DNA from: Phytobacter diazotrophicus
Lineage (GTDB): Bacteria > Pseudomonadota > Gammaproteobacteria > Enterobacterales > Enterobacteriaceae
Direction of reading: 5' to 3'
Assembly (NCBI GenBank): GCA_004346725.1
Contig: SMDE01000003.1
Location: 186,001-250,000 of the forward strand
DNA: 64,000 bases
A model generated the notes under the pieces. It worked only from the letters and a program-made list of their open reading frames with translations. It did not search any database and was not told the origin of the DNA. Position 1 is the first letter of the stretch, and each line of letters starts with the position of its first letter. The position numbers and the translations under genes are program-made. Shown here piece after piece: positions 25,288 to 34,400 of this stretch.

Positions 25288-25797
25288 CTAATACTGAATA
25301 TTTGCCATCGCTTTATACCGTTCAGGCAAAGCGCTATTCAGGGCCAGAATCTTTTCAAGAATATGGAATGAAGAGGTACCTTTGGCGCGTTCTGCATCGG
25401 TAATGGCAGAGCGTATCGTCGCCGCCGCGGCTGAGATACGCTGAAAATAGGCTTCGGATTCAGGCGTCTGTGCCTCACCTGAGCCGGCATAACGCACCGC
25501 AGGCCAGTGTGTGAAATCCATTATCGGCCAGGCTTCTTCTTCCGTCGGGGTATTAGCAGCTAATAATTGTTCTGCTTTTTTCGAGTCTTGTTGTGCAGCA
25601 GAGAGCAGTGCTAAGCGATATTTCATTTTTGACAGCGTATCACCACTCTCTTTTTGTTGTGAAAGGGATGCAATAAAAGCTGACAATTCATCATCTGCTG
25701 GCTGTTGATGACCATCAGCGTTTATTTTCATATCTGGTGAGGTCGAGGTATTGTTTAATGCTAATTCAATTAAATAATTCAACATCTCTAATGTCAT
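25288..25797 (-). CDS. Hypothetical 169-aa protein between the two type I secretion loci
   Basis: I do not recognise this protein. It is soluble, with no signal peptide or membrane segment, and mostly helical by composition. It has a Gln/Lys-rich middle (DELSAFIASLSQQKESGDTLSKMKYRLALLSAAQQ) and Ala-rich helices near the C-terminus (ISAAAATIRSAITDAERAKG). An upstream GTG at 25806 is in frame, but AAGG lies 9 nt before the ATG at 25797, so that start was chosen. It is a single gene. The adhesin exporter operon to its right ends in a terminator at 26256-26282, and no terminator is seen after it. Position suggests, but does not prove, a link with secretion or biofilm genes. Confidence 0.65.
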   Translation of the reverse strand: MTLEMLNYLIELALNNTSTSPDMKINADGHQQPADDELSAFIASLSQQKESGDTLSKMKYRLALLSAAQQDSKKAEQLLAANTPTEEEAWPIMDFTHWPAVRYAGSGEAQTPESEAYFQRISAAAATIRSAITDAERAKGTSSFHILEKILALNSALPERYKAMANIQY

Positions 25798-26255
25798 CTT
25801 ATGCACCTTGTAAAACTGACGGTCTTAATTCAACTTGTAGTGAGGATTTTTATCTATTGCTTTAATCTCGTGACTCACCAAAATAAATACCTGCATCCCA
25901 AAGATGCTGAAATAACGTATCGCAACGTGAAAAAGAGTTTATTTTGAGAGCCTTAAAAAGGCCGATAAATGCAAACAACTCTCCACCAGATAAATAGTGT
26001 GTTCGTTAATGAAAAAATCTCTGGGTCTGGTTTACTGTCTCAGTATTGTTGAAAGATTCTCGTTTGCAAAACGATAAAAACTGCAACTCATTGTGAGTTA
26101 AACTCACAATGGAAGTGAAAATCAGCGTACAAAAGGCAGGTGGAGAAGACGGCATTCGTTACGCACTTTGCGGATTAAAAGCCATAAAAAACATGTGGTT
26201 ATTGAAGCAGATTTAAGGATATCTGACAGGTGCAGGCCTGGGCTCTTTAACAAAT
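25798..26255. other. Intergenic region before hypothetical 169-aa gene
   Basis: About 450 bp of AT-rich sequence contains no gene I can support. It must hold the promoter of the 169-aa gene. Confidence 0.5.
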
Positions 26256-26282
26256 AAAAAGCCTGCTTGCCGCAGGCTTTTT
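26256..26282 (-). terminator. Terminator of LapA-type secretion operon
   Basis: Stem GCCTGC / GCAGGC is extended by flanking AAAAA/TTTTT and gives a U-run on the minus strand. It begins 12 nt past the adaptor stop codon. The symmetric A/T flanks mean it could work in both directions. Confidence 0.85.
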
Positions 26283-26293
26283 GACTTCAACGC

Positions 26294-27658
26294 TTAGCGC
26301 TCGCGGAACGCTTCTGCTTTGGCGCGCAGAATAGGCTTAAGCAAATACGCCAGAATGGTTTTCTTGCCGGTAATGATATCCACCGAGGCCACCATGCCAG
26401 GAATAATCAACAACGGTTTTTCATCCGTGCCGAGGTGGTTTTTATCGGTACGCAGGCGAATAATATAAAAACTCTTCCCGTCTTTGTCGGTCACCGTATC
26501 GGGGCTTATTTGTTCTAGTTTGCCCTTAAGCCCACCGTAAATGGTGTAGTCATAGGCGGTGAATTTTACCGTTGCTTCCTGCCCCGGTCGCAAAAAGGCG
26601 ATGTCCTGGGGACGAATTTTGGCCTCAACCAGCAGCGTGTCATCAAGCGGAACAATTTCCACAATGTCATTGCCCGGCTGGATCACCCCACCAATGGTGT
26701 TCACCAGCAGTTGCTGGACGATGCCGCGAACCGGTGAAGTCACCAGTGTGCGGTTCACCCGGTCGGTAATTGCTTTACCTGATGCTTCAATTTTACTCAG
26801 ATCGGTACGGGCCTGGTTCAGTTGTTCCAGCGCTTCGCTGCGATAGCGCCCTCGCGTTTCACTGACCTTGTTTTCAATCTCCTTGATTGCCGCCTGCGCG
26901 CGCGGAATAGCAAGAATGACGGAATCCAGTTGCCCCTGCGTCTCAACCCCGGCGCGACGCAGACGCAGCATTTCCACTTTTGAGATAGCGCCTTTTGCCA
27001 CCAGCGGTTCAGACATGGTGATCTCTTGCTGCTGTAACTCAAGGCTACGGCGGTACTGCGTCAGTTTGCCCTGGAAATCGAGCAGTTCCTGTTTCTTCTG
27101 AATCAACTGTTCGTTCAGTCCGGCAAGTTCACTCTGAATGCGTTTATTGACGCTGGTGAACAGCGCCATTTCCCCACTGGCGATTTCCGGCGCCTGACTG
27201 ACTATTTCCGGCGACAGCGTCAGTTCGCTGGCCTCATCAAGCTGAGCGGTCAGGCGCTGGATCCGTGCTTCAAGCGCCAGCTTATCGGCCTCGCTTTCTC
27301 CGGCGTTAGAACGAAAACGGGTGTCATCCAGACGCAGCAGCGGCGCACCGGCTTGTACCACTTCGCCTTCATGGGCAAAAACTTCGGCAACGATCCCCCC
27401 TTCAAGGTTCTGGACTTTCTGCAGACGGGATGAGGGAATGGCCCGCCCTTCCCCGCGTGTCACTTCATCAATCTCGGCCAGCGAAGCCCAGACGATCATC
27501 GCAATAAAGAAGGCGAAAATGGCCCATAAGGTTACCCGCACCACGCGGGGCGCATCATCAAGCAGCGCCTTGTTAACCTCATTGGTGGTAAAGGTTGCTG
27601 ACGGTTTCTCTCCTGAGAGCCAGTTCATCAGGCGGCTAAGCGCATCAACGATTCGCAT
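26294..27658 (-). CDS. lapC: LapC-like HlyD-family adaptor (system 2)
   Basis: This 454-aa membrane fusion protein has one transmembrane helix at about residues 42-62 (TLWAIFAFFIAMIVWASL). The half-lipoyl motif GEGRAIPSSRLQKVQNLEGGIVAEVFAHEGEVV, a long coiled-coil hairpin (about 130-290) and a beta-barrel ending ITGKKTILAYLLKPILRAK follow. The wording matches LapC/type I adaptors of LapA-like adhesins. The start overlaps the ABC gene end by 14 nt. It is the last gene of the operon, followed by a terminator. Its partners are the ABC protein at 27645-29831 and the TolC-like protein at 29933-31282. The symbol is by homology with Pseudomonas. Confidence 0.88.
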   Translation of the reverse strand: MRIVDALSRLMNWLSGEKPSATFTTNEVNKALLDDAPRVVRVTLWAIFAFFIAMIVWASLAEIDEVTRGEGRAIPSSRLQKVQNLEGGIVAEVFAHEGEVVQAGAPLLRLDDTRFRSNAGESEADKLALEARIQRLTAQLDEASELTLSPEIVSQAPEIASGEMALFTSVNKRIQSELAGLNEQLIQKKQELLDFQGKLTQYRRSLELQQQEITMSEPLVAKGAISKVEMLRLRRAGVETQGQLDSVILAIPRAQAAIKEIENKVSETRGRYRSEALEQLNQARTDLSKIEASGKAITDRVNRTLVTSPVRGIVQQLLVNTIGGVIQPGNDIVEIVPLDDTLLVEAKIRPQDIAFLRPGQEATVKFTAYDYTIYGGLKGKLEQISPDTVTDKDGKSFYIIRLRTDKNHLGTDEKPLLIIPGMVASVDIITGKKTILAYLLKPILRAKAEAFRER

Positions 27659-29831
27659 GAATTTGTCCCTTTTTCAGCGCGTTCATGACGCTCTCTTTCG
27701 GGCCGTCGGCAATGATCTTACCGTTGTCGACGATAATCAGCCGATCAACCAGCGACAGCAGCGACGCACGGTGCGTCACCAGCAATAGCGTCTTGTTGCT
27801 GATAACCGGTGCCAGTGCTTTTTTAATCAGATCTTCACTGGTGTTGTCCATTGAACTGGTGGGCTCGTCCATCAGCAGGACCGGCGGGTCGAGCAATAAC
27901 GCCCGCGCCAGCGTAACCGCCTGACGCTGCCCGCCGGAAAGGCTCATGCCACGTTCGCCAACCTGCATGTTGTAGCCAGAGGGATGACGGCGGGCAAACT
28001 CATGCACGCCGGTCAGGTTCGCGACCCGCAGCATGGTCTCGTCGTCAACATAGCTTGCGCCGTAGAGCAGGTTTTCCCGCAGCGTGCCGTTGAACAGGTG
28101 GATGTCCTGCGGCGCGTAGCCAATGTTATGCCGCAAATCGTGCACATCGATCTGGCGAAGGTCGATACCGTCAATCAACACGCTGCCGCTGTCCGGCTGG
28201 TAAAAACCGACCAGCAATTTCGCCAGCGAGCTTTTTCCTGAACCGCTACGACCGATTATGCCCACCTTTTCACCGGGCTTAATGACCAGTGAAACGTTAC
28301 TTAGCGAGGCATACTGGTTGCCCGGATAGCAAAAGGTCACATCACGCAGTTCAATTGCCCCCGAAAGGGTTTCACGCTTAAGCGGTACCTCACCCTCCTG
28401 CACTTCCTGCTCCAGTCCCATCATTCTGTCGATGGTCGATTTCGTCATTCGCGCACGCTGGTAACGGGTAATCAGACTGCAAAGCTGGCCGATGGGCATC
28501 ATCGCACGGCGATGCAACAGGTAGCAGGCAATCAGCCCGCCCATGCTGAGATTGCCGCCGATGATGACATATACCCCGGCGACAATAATTGCCACGCCGC
28601 TGGCCTGTTGCAGCCAGGAGGTAAAATTCACCGCCACGTAGGAGAGTGATTTCACCCGCAGCTCCAGTTTGCTCAACTGTCCGGTGAGATGCTCCCATTG
28701 GTACTGGCGCTCACTCTGCGCGTTATTGATTTTGATAGCGTCAAGGCCGGTCAGTGTCTCTACCAGCATCGCCTGACGCTCATTGGCCAGTTGATAGGTT
28801 TTTTGTACCCGCGACATCAGCGGGCGCTGAATAAGCCAGCTCACCAGCAACGCCAGCGGATAGGAAAGCAGCGGGATCAGCACCAGTGGGCCACCAATAA
28901 CTCCAATCACCAATAAAATTAACAAGGTGAAGGGGAAATCAATAAAGGCCGTCAGCGTCAGCGACGACAGGAAATCACGAATCGACTGGAACTCCTGGAA
29001 GTTCTGCGCAAAGCTGCCCACCCGCTTTGGACGCAGCTTCATCTTCATCCCTAAAAGCCGCTCGAACAGCGCCGAGGAGACCACCAGGTCGGTCTTTTTA
29101 CCCGCCAGATCGAGGCAAATCCCCCGCAAGATTTTCAGTACAAAATCGAAAACAAACGCAATACTCACCCCAATGGCCAGTACCCATAGGGTGGCCGTTG
29201 CCTGATTAGGCACAACCCGGTCATAAACGTTCATCACAAACAATGGGGCGCACAGCGCCACAAGATTGACCAGAAAGCTGGCGATCACCGCATCGAAGTA
29301 GAGGAATTTTGAGAGTTTAAGGGTGTCCTGAAACCAGGCGGTCGTTCGCGGTAACGTGGCCGTCGGCTGGGCGTCAAACTCATGTTCCGGGGAGATAAAA
29401 ATCGCCCTGCCGCTGTAATTTTCCGCCAACGTTTCCCGTGATAGCGTAATTTCCCCGCCTTCCGTTTCGCTCGGCAGCAGTCGGGCCTGCTGGTTGTCAT
29501 CCCAGCCGATTAATACGGCCGCCTGATCGTTTTTCAGCAACAGAATGGCAGGCAGCGACAGCGCGGTAATGTTATCAAGGGGGCGCTGTACCACACGCGC
29601 TTTCAGTCCAGCACGCCCCGCAGCACGTGGAAACGCCTCCAGCGTCAGCGAATGGGTCTCCAGCGGCAGCCCGGTCGTCAGAACAGTACGGCTGGTTGCG
29701 ATGTTATGCATCTTGCAGATGATCATCAGCGCGTCCAGCAACGGATCATCATGGGTTTGCCGGGGATCGTGCCTGACCGGGGCTTCGGGGGAAATATCGA
29801 CGTTCTCAGGCGTGTCAGTAGCAGGCGTCAT
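27645..29831 (-). CDS. lapB: LapB-like type I secretion ABC exporter (system 2)
   Basis: This 728-aa half-transporter has an N-terminal C39-like domain (about 30-155) without a usable catalytic Cys-His pair. Six transmembrane helices (about 175-440) and an ABC domain follow. Walker A is GRSGSGKSS, the signature is LSGGQRQ, Walker B is VLLMDEPTSSMD and the switch His is in VTHRASL. It belongs to the LapB group that exports giant retention-module adhesins. The substrate is almost certainly the 1622-aa protein of the same operon. GAGG lies 7 nt before the ATG. The 101 nt upstream, to the TolC-like gene, show no terminator. Confidence 0.9.
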   Translation of the reverse strand: MTPATDTPENVDISPEAPVRHDPRQTHDDPLLDALMIICKMHNIATSRTVLTTGLPLETHSLTLEAFPRAAGRAGLKARVVQRPLDNITALSLPAILLLKNDQAAVLIGWDDNQQARLLPSETEGGEITLSRETLAENYSGRAIFISPEHEFDAQPTATLPRTTAWFQDTLKLSKFLYFDAVIASFLVNLVALCAPLFVMNVYDRVVPNQATATLWVLAIGVSIAFVFDFVLKILRGICLDLAGKKTDLVVSSALFERLLGMKMKLRPKRVGSFAQNFQEFQSIRDFLSSLTLTAFIDFPFTLLILLVIGVIGGPLVLIPLLSYPLALLVSWLIQRPLMSRVQKTYQLANERQAMLVETLTGLDAIKINNAQSERQYQWEHLTGQLSKLELRVKSLSYVAVNFTSWLQQASGVAIIVAGVYVIIGGNLSMGGLIACYLLHRRAMMPIGQLCSLITRYQRARMTKSTIDRMMGLEQEVQEGEVPLKRETLSGAIELRDVTFCYPGNQYASLSNVSLVIKPGEKVGIIGRSGSGKSSLAKLLVGFYQPDSGSVLIDGIDLRQIDVHDLRHNIGYAPQDIHLFNGTLRENLLYGASYVDDETMLRVANLTGVHEFARRHPSGYNMQVGERGMSLSGGQRQAVTLARALLLDPPVLLMDEPTSSMDNTSEDLIKKALAPVISNKTLLLVTHRASLLSLVDRLIIVDNGKIIADGPKESVMNALKKGQIHANR

Positions 29832-29932
29832 TCTTTGCCTCAGTGTTCTGCAGACTCAGGCCGCAGGTCATAAACAGCGAGGTGAGCGCCGGTTTTATGC
29901 CGCCAGTCACCCCACAACTCTTTAGAGCCGTA

Positions 29933-31282
29933 TTAATTCAGTTCCGGCAGTTCCGCCTGCGTACGCTGAGCCTGATCAAGCGGCTGTGAGGCCGATGGCG
30001 GCTGAATGTTCAGACTCTTAAGCAGTTCCCCCGTACGGGCACTGATGCGATAGGTCGTAAACATGTCGACAAATTGCAGTTCAACGTAACGGCGTTGTGC
30101 CGTGAAGACTTCATTTTCACTGTCGAGCATATCGAGCAGCGTACGGTCGCCCAGGCTGAACTGTTCCTGATAGGCGCTACGCACCGTCACGCTACGCTCA
30201 GCATATTCTTTGGCGATCGGCACCTGTTGTTCAGCGTTGTTCTTCGCATTCCAGGCAAGACGCAACTCCTCGTTTAACTGGCGCAGGGCATTATTTTTCA
30301 CATCCTGAGCCTCTTTCATTTTGTAGGCGTAAGAGGTGAGTGTCGCCTGGTCGCTGCCACCGTTGTACAGGTTGTAGCGCATACGCACCATTGCCTGCCA
30401 TTCCTGGTTATGTCCGCGCGTACCGTCAAGGTTGTTGTCCATCGTGCGACCGACTTCGACATTAACATTCGGGTAAAAACGTGATTTCTGCGCTTCATAC
30501 TGCTGGCGGGTCGCTTCCACATCGGCATCAGCCTGTTTGAGCAGCGCGTTGTTTTCCAGCATCACTTTGCGGGCGGCCTCCAGTGAGGCGGGAACCGTAA
30601 TCTTGCCTGGCATCACCAGCGTGTCGGCATCTTTGCCAGTAACGCTTTGATAATTAGCTCTGGAGTCTTCAAGGTTGGTTTGTTCGGTCAGGAGATTGTT
30701 CCGCGCCTGCGCCAGGCGGGCTTCCGCCTGATCGTAATCGGCCTGGCGGCCTACCCCCTGGGCGGTGCGCAGGCGAATTTGATCGAACACGCGCTCGTGA
30801 TTGTGCAGGTTGTCTTCCGCCAGTTTTACCATCTGCTCACGCATCAGCACATCAAGATAACTTTGAATAGCCTGCAGGGCGGTGCTTTCGCTGGTATTCA
30901 ACACGGTCCAGGCGCGCGAGTTTACCGTTGCTTTCTGACGCGCGACTTCGCTGGTAGTCGCAAAGCCATTAAAGACGTTTTGCGTAAGGTTAATAGCCGA
31001 TTCGCTGCGGTTCAGGTTACGCAAATGCTCGCCCGCCGCGCGGGTCGTGGAATTGTCGGTTTGTTCCCAGCCGCTATCGGCGGTGAGATCCAGCGAAGGT
31101 AGATAGCCGCCTTTGGCGGCGCGAAGATCCTGTTCAGCGGAGTATCGACTGTTTGCCGAGGCGTTAACTTGTGGGTGCCATAACAGGCTGTCTTTTACCG
31201 CCTGCTCAAGGGTAGTAGCCTGGCTCTGTGTCGCGCACACAGTCAACGCTGCACCCATGAATAACTGGCTACCATATTTCAT
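29933..31282 (-). CDS. lapE: LapE-like TolC-family outer-membrane channel (system 2)
   Basis: This 449-aa TolC-family protein has a signal peptide (MKYGSQLFMGAALTVCATQSQA, residues 1-22). The AggA/LapE type of repeat follows: TLEQAVKDSLLWHPQVNASANSRYSAEQDLRAAKGGYLPSLDLTADSG, then IQSYLDVLMREQMVKLAEDN, and the C-terminal TLLDMLDSENEVFTAQRRYVELQF. It forms the outer-membrane duct through which the LapA-like adhesin passes and in which it is retained. It lies 180 bp downstream of the adhesin gene, with a strong hairpin between them, and has its own good ribosome-binding site (AAGGAAG). Confidence 0.9.
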   Translation of the reverse strand: MKYGSQLFMGAALTVCATQSQATTLEQAVKDSLLWHPQVNASANSRYSAEQDLRAAKGGYLPSLDLTADSGWEQTDNSTTRAAGEHLRNLNRSESAINLTQNVFNGFATTSEVARQKATVNSRAWTVLNTSESTALQAIQSYLDVLMREQMVKLAEDNLHNHERVFDQIRLRTAQGVGRQADYDQAEARLAQARNNLLTEQTNLEDSRANYQSVTGKDADTLVMPGKITVPASLEAARKVMLENNALLKQADADVEATRQQYEAQKSRFYPNVNVEVGRTMDNNLDGTRGHNQEWQAMVRMRYNLYNGGSDQATLTSYAYKMKEAQDVKNNALRQLNEELRLAWNAKNNAEQQVPIAKEYAERSVTVRSAYQEQFSLGDRTLLDMLDSENEVFTAQRRYVELQFVDMFTTYRISARTGELLKSLNIQPPSASQPLDQAQRTQAELPELN

Positions 31283-31426
31283 TCTTGTCTTCCTTTTCGT
31301 TATGCCCCTGATTGTGGGGATGACCCACCAGGGAAAATGCCACGGAACCGGGGGAGAAATTGCGTCCTGGATGCTTTAATTGCTCGTAATCTCTCGCCAG
31401 CCCTGAATTCACATTGCGGTGATAGG

Positions 31427-31455
31427 CCGCTTAGCCACCCGGGGGCGCTAAGCGG
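31427..31455 (-). promoter_or_regulatory. Strong hairpin between adhesin and lapE-like gene
   Basis: A 9-bp inverted repeat (CCGCTTAGC / GCTAAGCGG) with an 11-nt loop begins 8 nt past the adhesin stop codon. No U-run follows on the minus strand, so it looks like an mRNA 3'-end stabiliser or processing site rather than a full terminator. Confidence 0.6.
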
Positions 31456-31462
31456 CGGCTTA

Positions 31463-34400
31463 TCAGGTTGTTTCTTCCGGTTTAGAGATCAGGTTATCAA
31501 CCATCGCTTCGTGGCCAGCATCGTAACTATCAGTATTCGCAGTGATACCGCCTTCGGCCGGGACATGCTCGGCTTCCGTCGGGTTATTCGCCGTTTCACT
31601 CTGCGGCCCCGCCTGGATCAAACTGCTGAGGTCGTGATGTTCTTCATCATGGATGATGTCGCTAAAGTTCAACTGCTGGTCATTGTCCACGGCGGTGGTC
31701 GAAGTGTTTGCTGCCGCCTCCTGCGCATGGGCAGAGAGAGGCATCATTGCGTTATCCGCCGATGCCGTCGGTGTCTCTGCGTGACCGGATGTGTTATCGG
31801 CAGCCAGCGGAGTGAGCATTAAGCTTGTGTCATCAATTAACGATGCGCTGTGGCTACTGTCAGTGAACAAACTATGATCAGCTTCTGTCGTTTGCGTGTC
31901 ATTTGCGGCGCTGCTGCTCATCCGCGCCTGACTGTCGGTATCCGACAGCGAGTCAATGTCTGAATGGCTCTCATCGGCGATATGACTCAACGTCATATGT
32001 GTCTCGTCAGACGCATCTGCAAGATGGTTTACATCTGCGCCATCACTATGGCTGTCGCTGATGTGCTGCCCGCCCTCTTCACCATCAAAGGTGAAATGGT
32101 GTTCGAGTTGATCGGACGCGGTGGAGTCGACATCCAGAGTAATATCGCCAAGTGTGCTCTTGCCATCCGGTAATTCAACGCTGACCTGTCCGGAATAGTG
32201 TGTCGTGTCGCTGGCAAAGGTCAGAACATAGACCTTGTTGACCGCATCATAAGTGACATCCGTGTAATTGCCGCTAAAGGTCGCGTGTTCAGGGATCCCG
32301 CCAACCGTAATGGCGTTCAGATGGTCATTGCTGTCGGAGCTTTCGAGGTTAACGTCAAGATTCAACGTGACCGTGTAGCTTGTGGTGGTGCTGCCGCCGT
32401 GAGATGACGATGGCCCGTCACCAAAGACCACGCCCTCAATATGGTTCGCGTTTTCAAAAGGATGCTTACCGTTCTCGTCGGTAATCTGCAAATTATCAAT
32501 ATCGTTGTTCTGATGGTTCTGCGGATGAGGAACGCCTGTTACCTTGTAGTCCTCACTGTTACCCTGAACAAAAATATAGTCTTTGCCGACATCGCCTTCC
32601 GTTACGTTGCCGTTGCCAGTGATCCCTTTGAGGGAGACGAAATTATATTTGCTGTTCGGCCAGTCACTCTGCTGGTAATAACCGCCCGTATGGTCACCGA
32701 CAACGAAGATATCGGTGTGCCCTTTGGCACTATCGTCGGTGTTGGCATTACCGCTGCTGGTGTAATAGTGAATCTGCGACGCGCTGTCGGATTTCGGCAC
32801 AAAGTCGCCCTTGATGGCGCCATCCGGGCTATCCGGCGTCAGCCAGACATGTACGTTACTGCCAATCGCCACGATCACGCCGTTCTGGATATCGTATCCG
32901 TTCGGGTTCCCGCTGCCGCCATTGATATGGGTGATCGTATTATCTGACGTATCCGTTGTTTTGCCGCCAGGCGTGATCGTCACGGTCAGCTTCACATCGG
33001 CGTCGGCATCGGCATCGGCGTCGGCATCCGCATCGGCGTCCGCATCGGCATCGGCGTCCGCATCGGCATCCGCATCGGCGTCGGCATCCGCATCGGCGTC
33101 GGCATCCGCATCGGCGTCGGCGTCGGAATCAGCGTCCGCATCAGCGTCGGCATCGGAATCGGAATCGGCATCCGCGTCTGCATCCGCGTCCGCATCAGAG
33201 TCAGCGTCGGCATCAGCGTCCGCATCGGCGTCGGAATCTGCATCAGCATCTGCGTCGGCATCGGAATCTGCATCGGCATCAGCATCCGCATCAGAGTCTG
33301 CATCGGCGTCGGAATCAGAATCCGCGTCGGCATCCGCATCTGCATCTGCATCAGCGTCCGCGTCGGCGTCCGCATCAGAATCTGCATCGGAATCTGCGTC
33401 CGCATCGGCGTCCGCATCGGCGTCCGCATCGGCATCGGCATCCGCATCTGCATCGGCGTCCGCATCAGCGTCGGCGTCGGCGTCGGCGTCGGCGTCAGAA
33501 TCTGCATCCGCGTCCGCATCGGCGTCCGCATCCGCATCGGAATCTGCATCAGCATCGGCGTCTGCATCGGCGTCTGCATCGGCATCAGAATCAGCATCTG
33601 CATCTGCATCTGCATCTGCATCAGAGTCTGCATCGGCGTCGGCGTCAGCATCGGAATCTGCATCCGCATCGGCGTCCGCATCCGCATCCGCATCTGCGTC
33701 GGCATCCGCATCGGCGTCGGAATCCGCGTCGGCATCGGAATCGGCGTCGGAATCTGCGTCTGAGTCTGCATCCGCATCGGCGTCCGCGTCCGCATCGGCG
33801 TCCGAATCGGCATCAGAATCCGCATCTGCATCAGAGTCTGCATCGGCGTCGGCGTCGGCATCAGAATCCGCATCGGCGTCGGCATCCGCGTCGGAATCAG
33901 AATCCGCGTCGGCATCCGCATCCGCATCCGCATCCGCATCGGCATCGGCGTCCGCATCCGAGTCAGCATCTGCGTCTGCATCCGCGTCTGCATCGGAATC
34001 CGCATCAGCGTCGGCATCCGCGTCGGCATCGGAATCCGCGTCGGCATCGGAATCCGCGTCTGCATCAGCGTCGGCATCAGAGTCAGCGTCGGCATCGGAA
34101 TCGGCATCGGCGTCTGCATCTGCATCTGCATCTGCATCTGCATCTGCATCGGCGTCCGCGTCCGCATCGGCATCCGCGTCGGCATCCGCATCCGCGTCAG
34201 CATCGGAATCTGCATCAGAATCTGCATCCGCGTCAGCATCAGCATCGGCATCAGAATCAGCGTCGGCATCGGCGTCGGCGTCGGCATCGGCGTCAGCGTC
34301 GGCATCCGCATCGGCGTCGGCATCGGCGTCAGAGTCGGCATCCGCATCGGCGTCGGCATCGGCGTCAGAGTCGGCGTCAGCGTCGGCATCCGCGTCGGCG

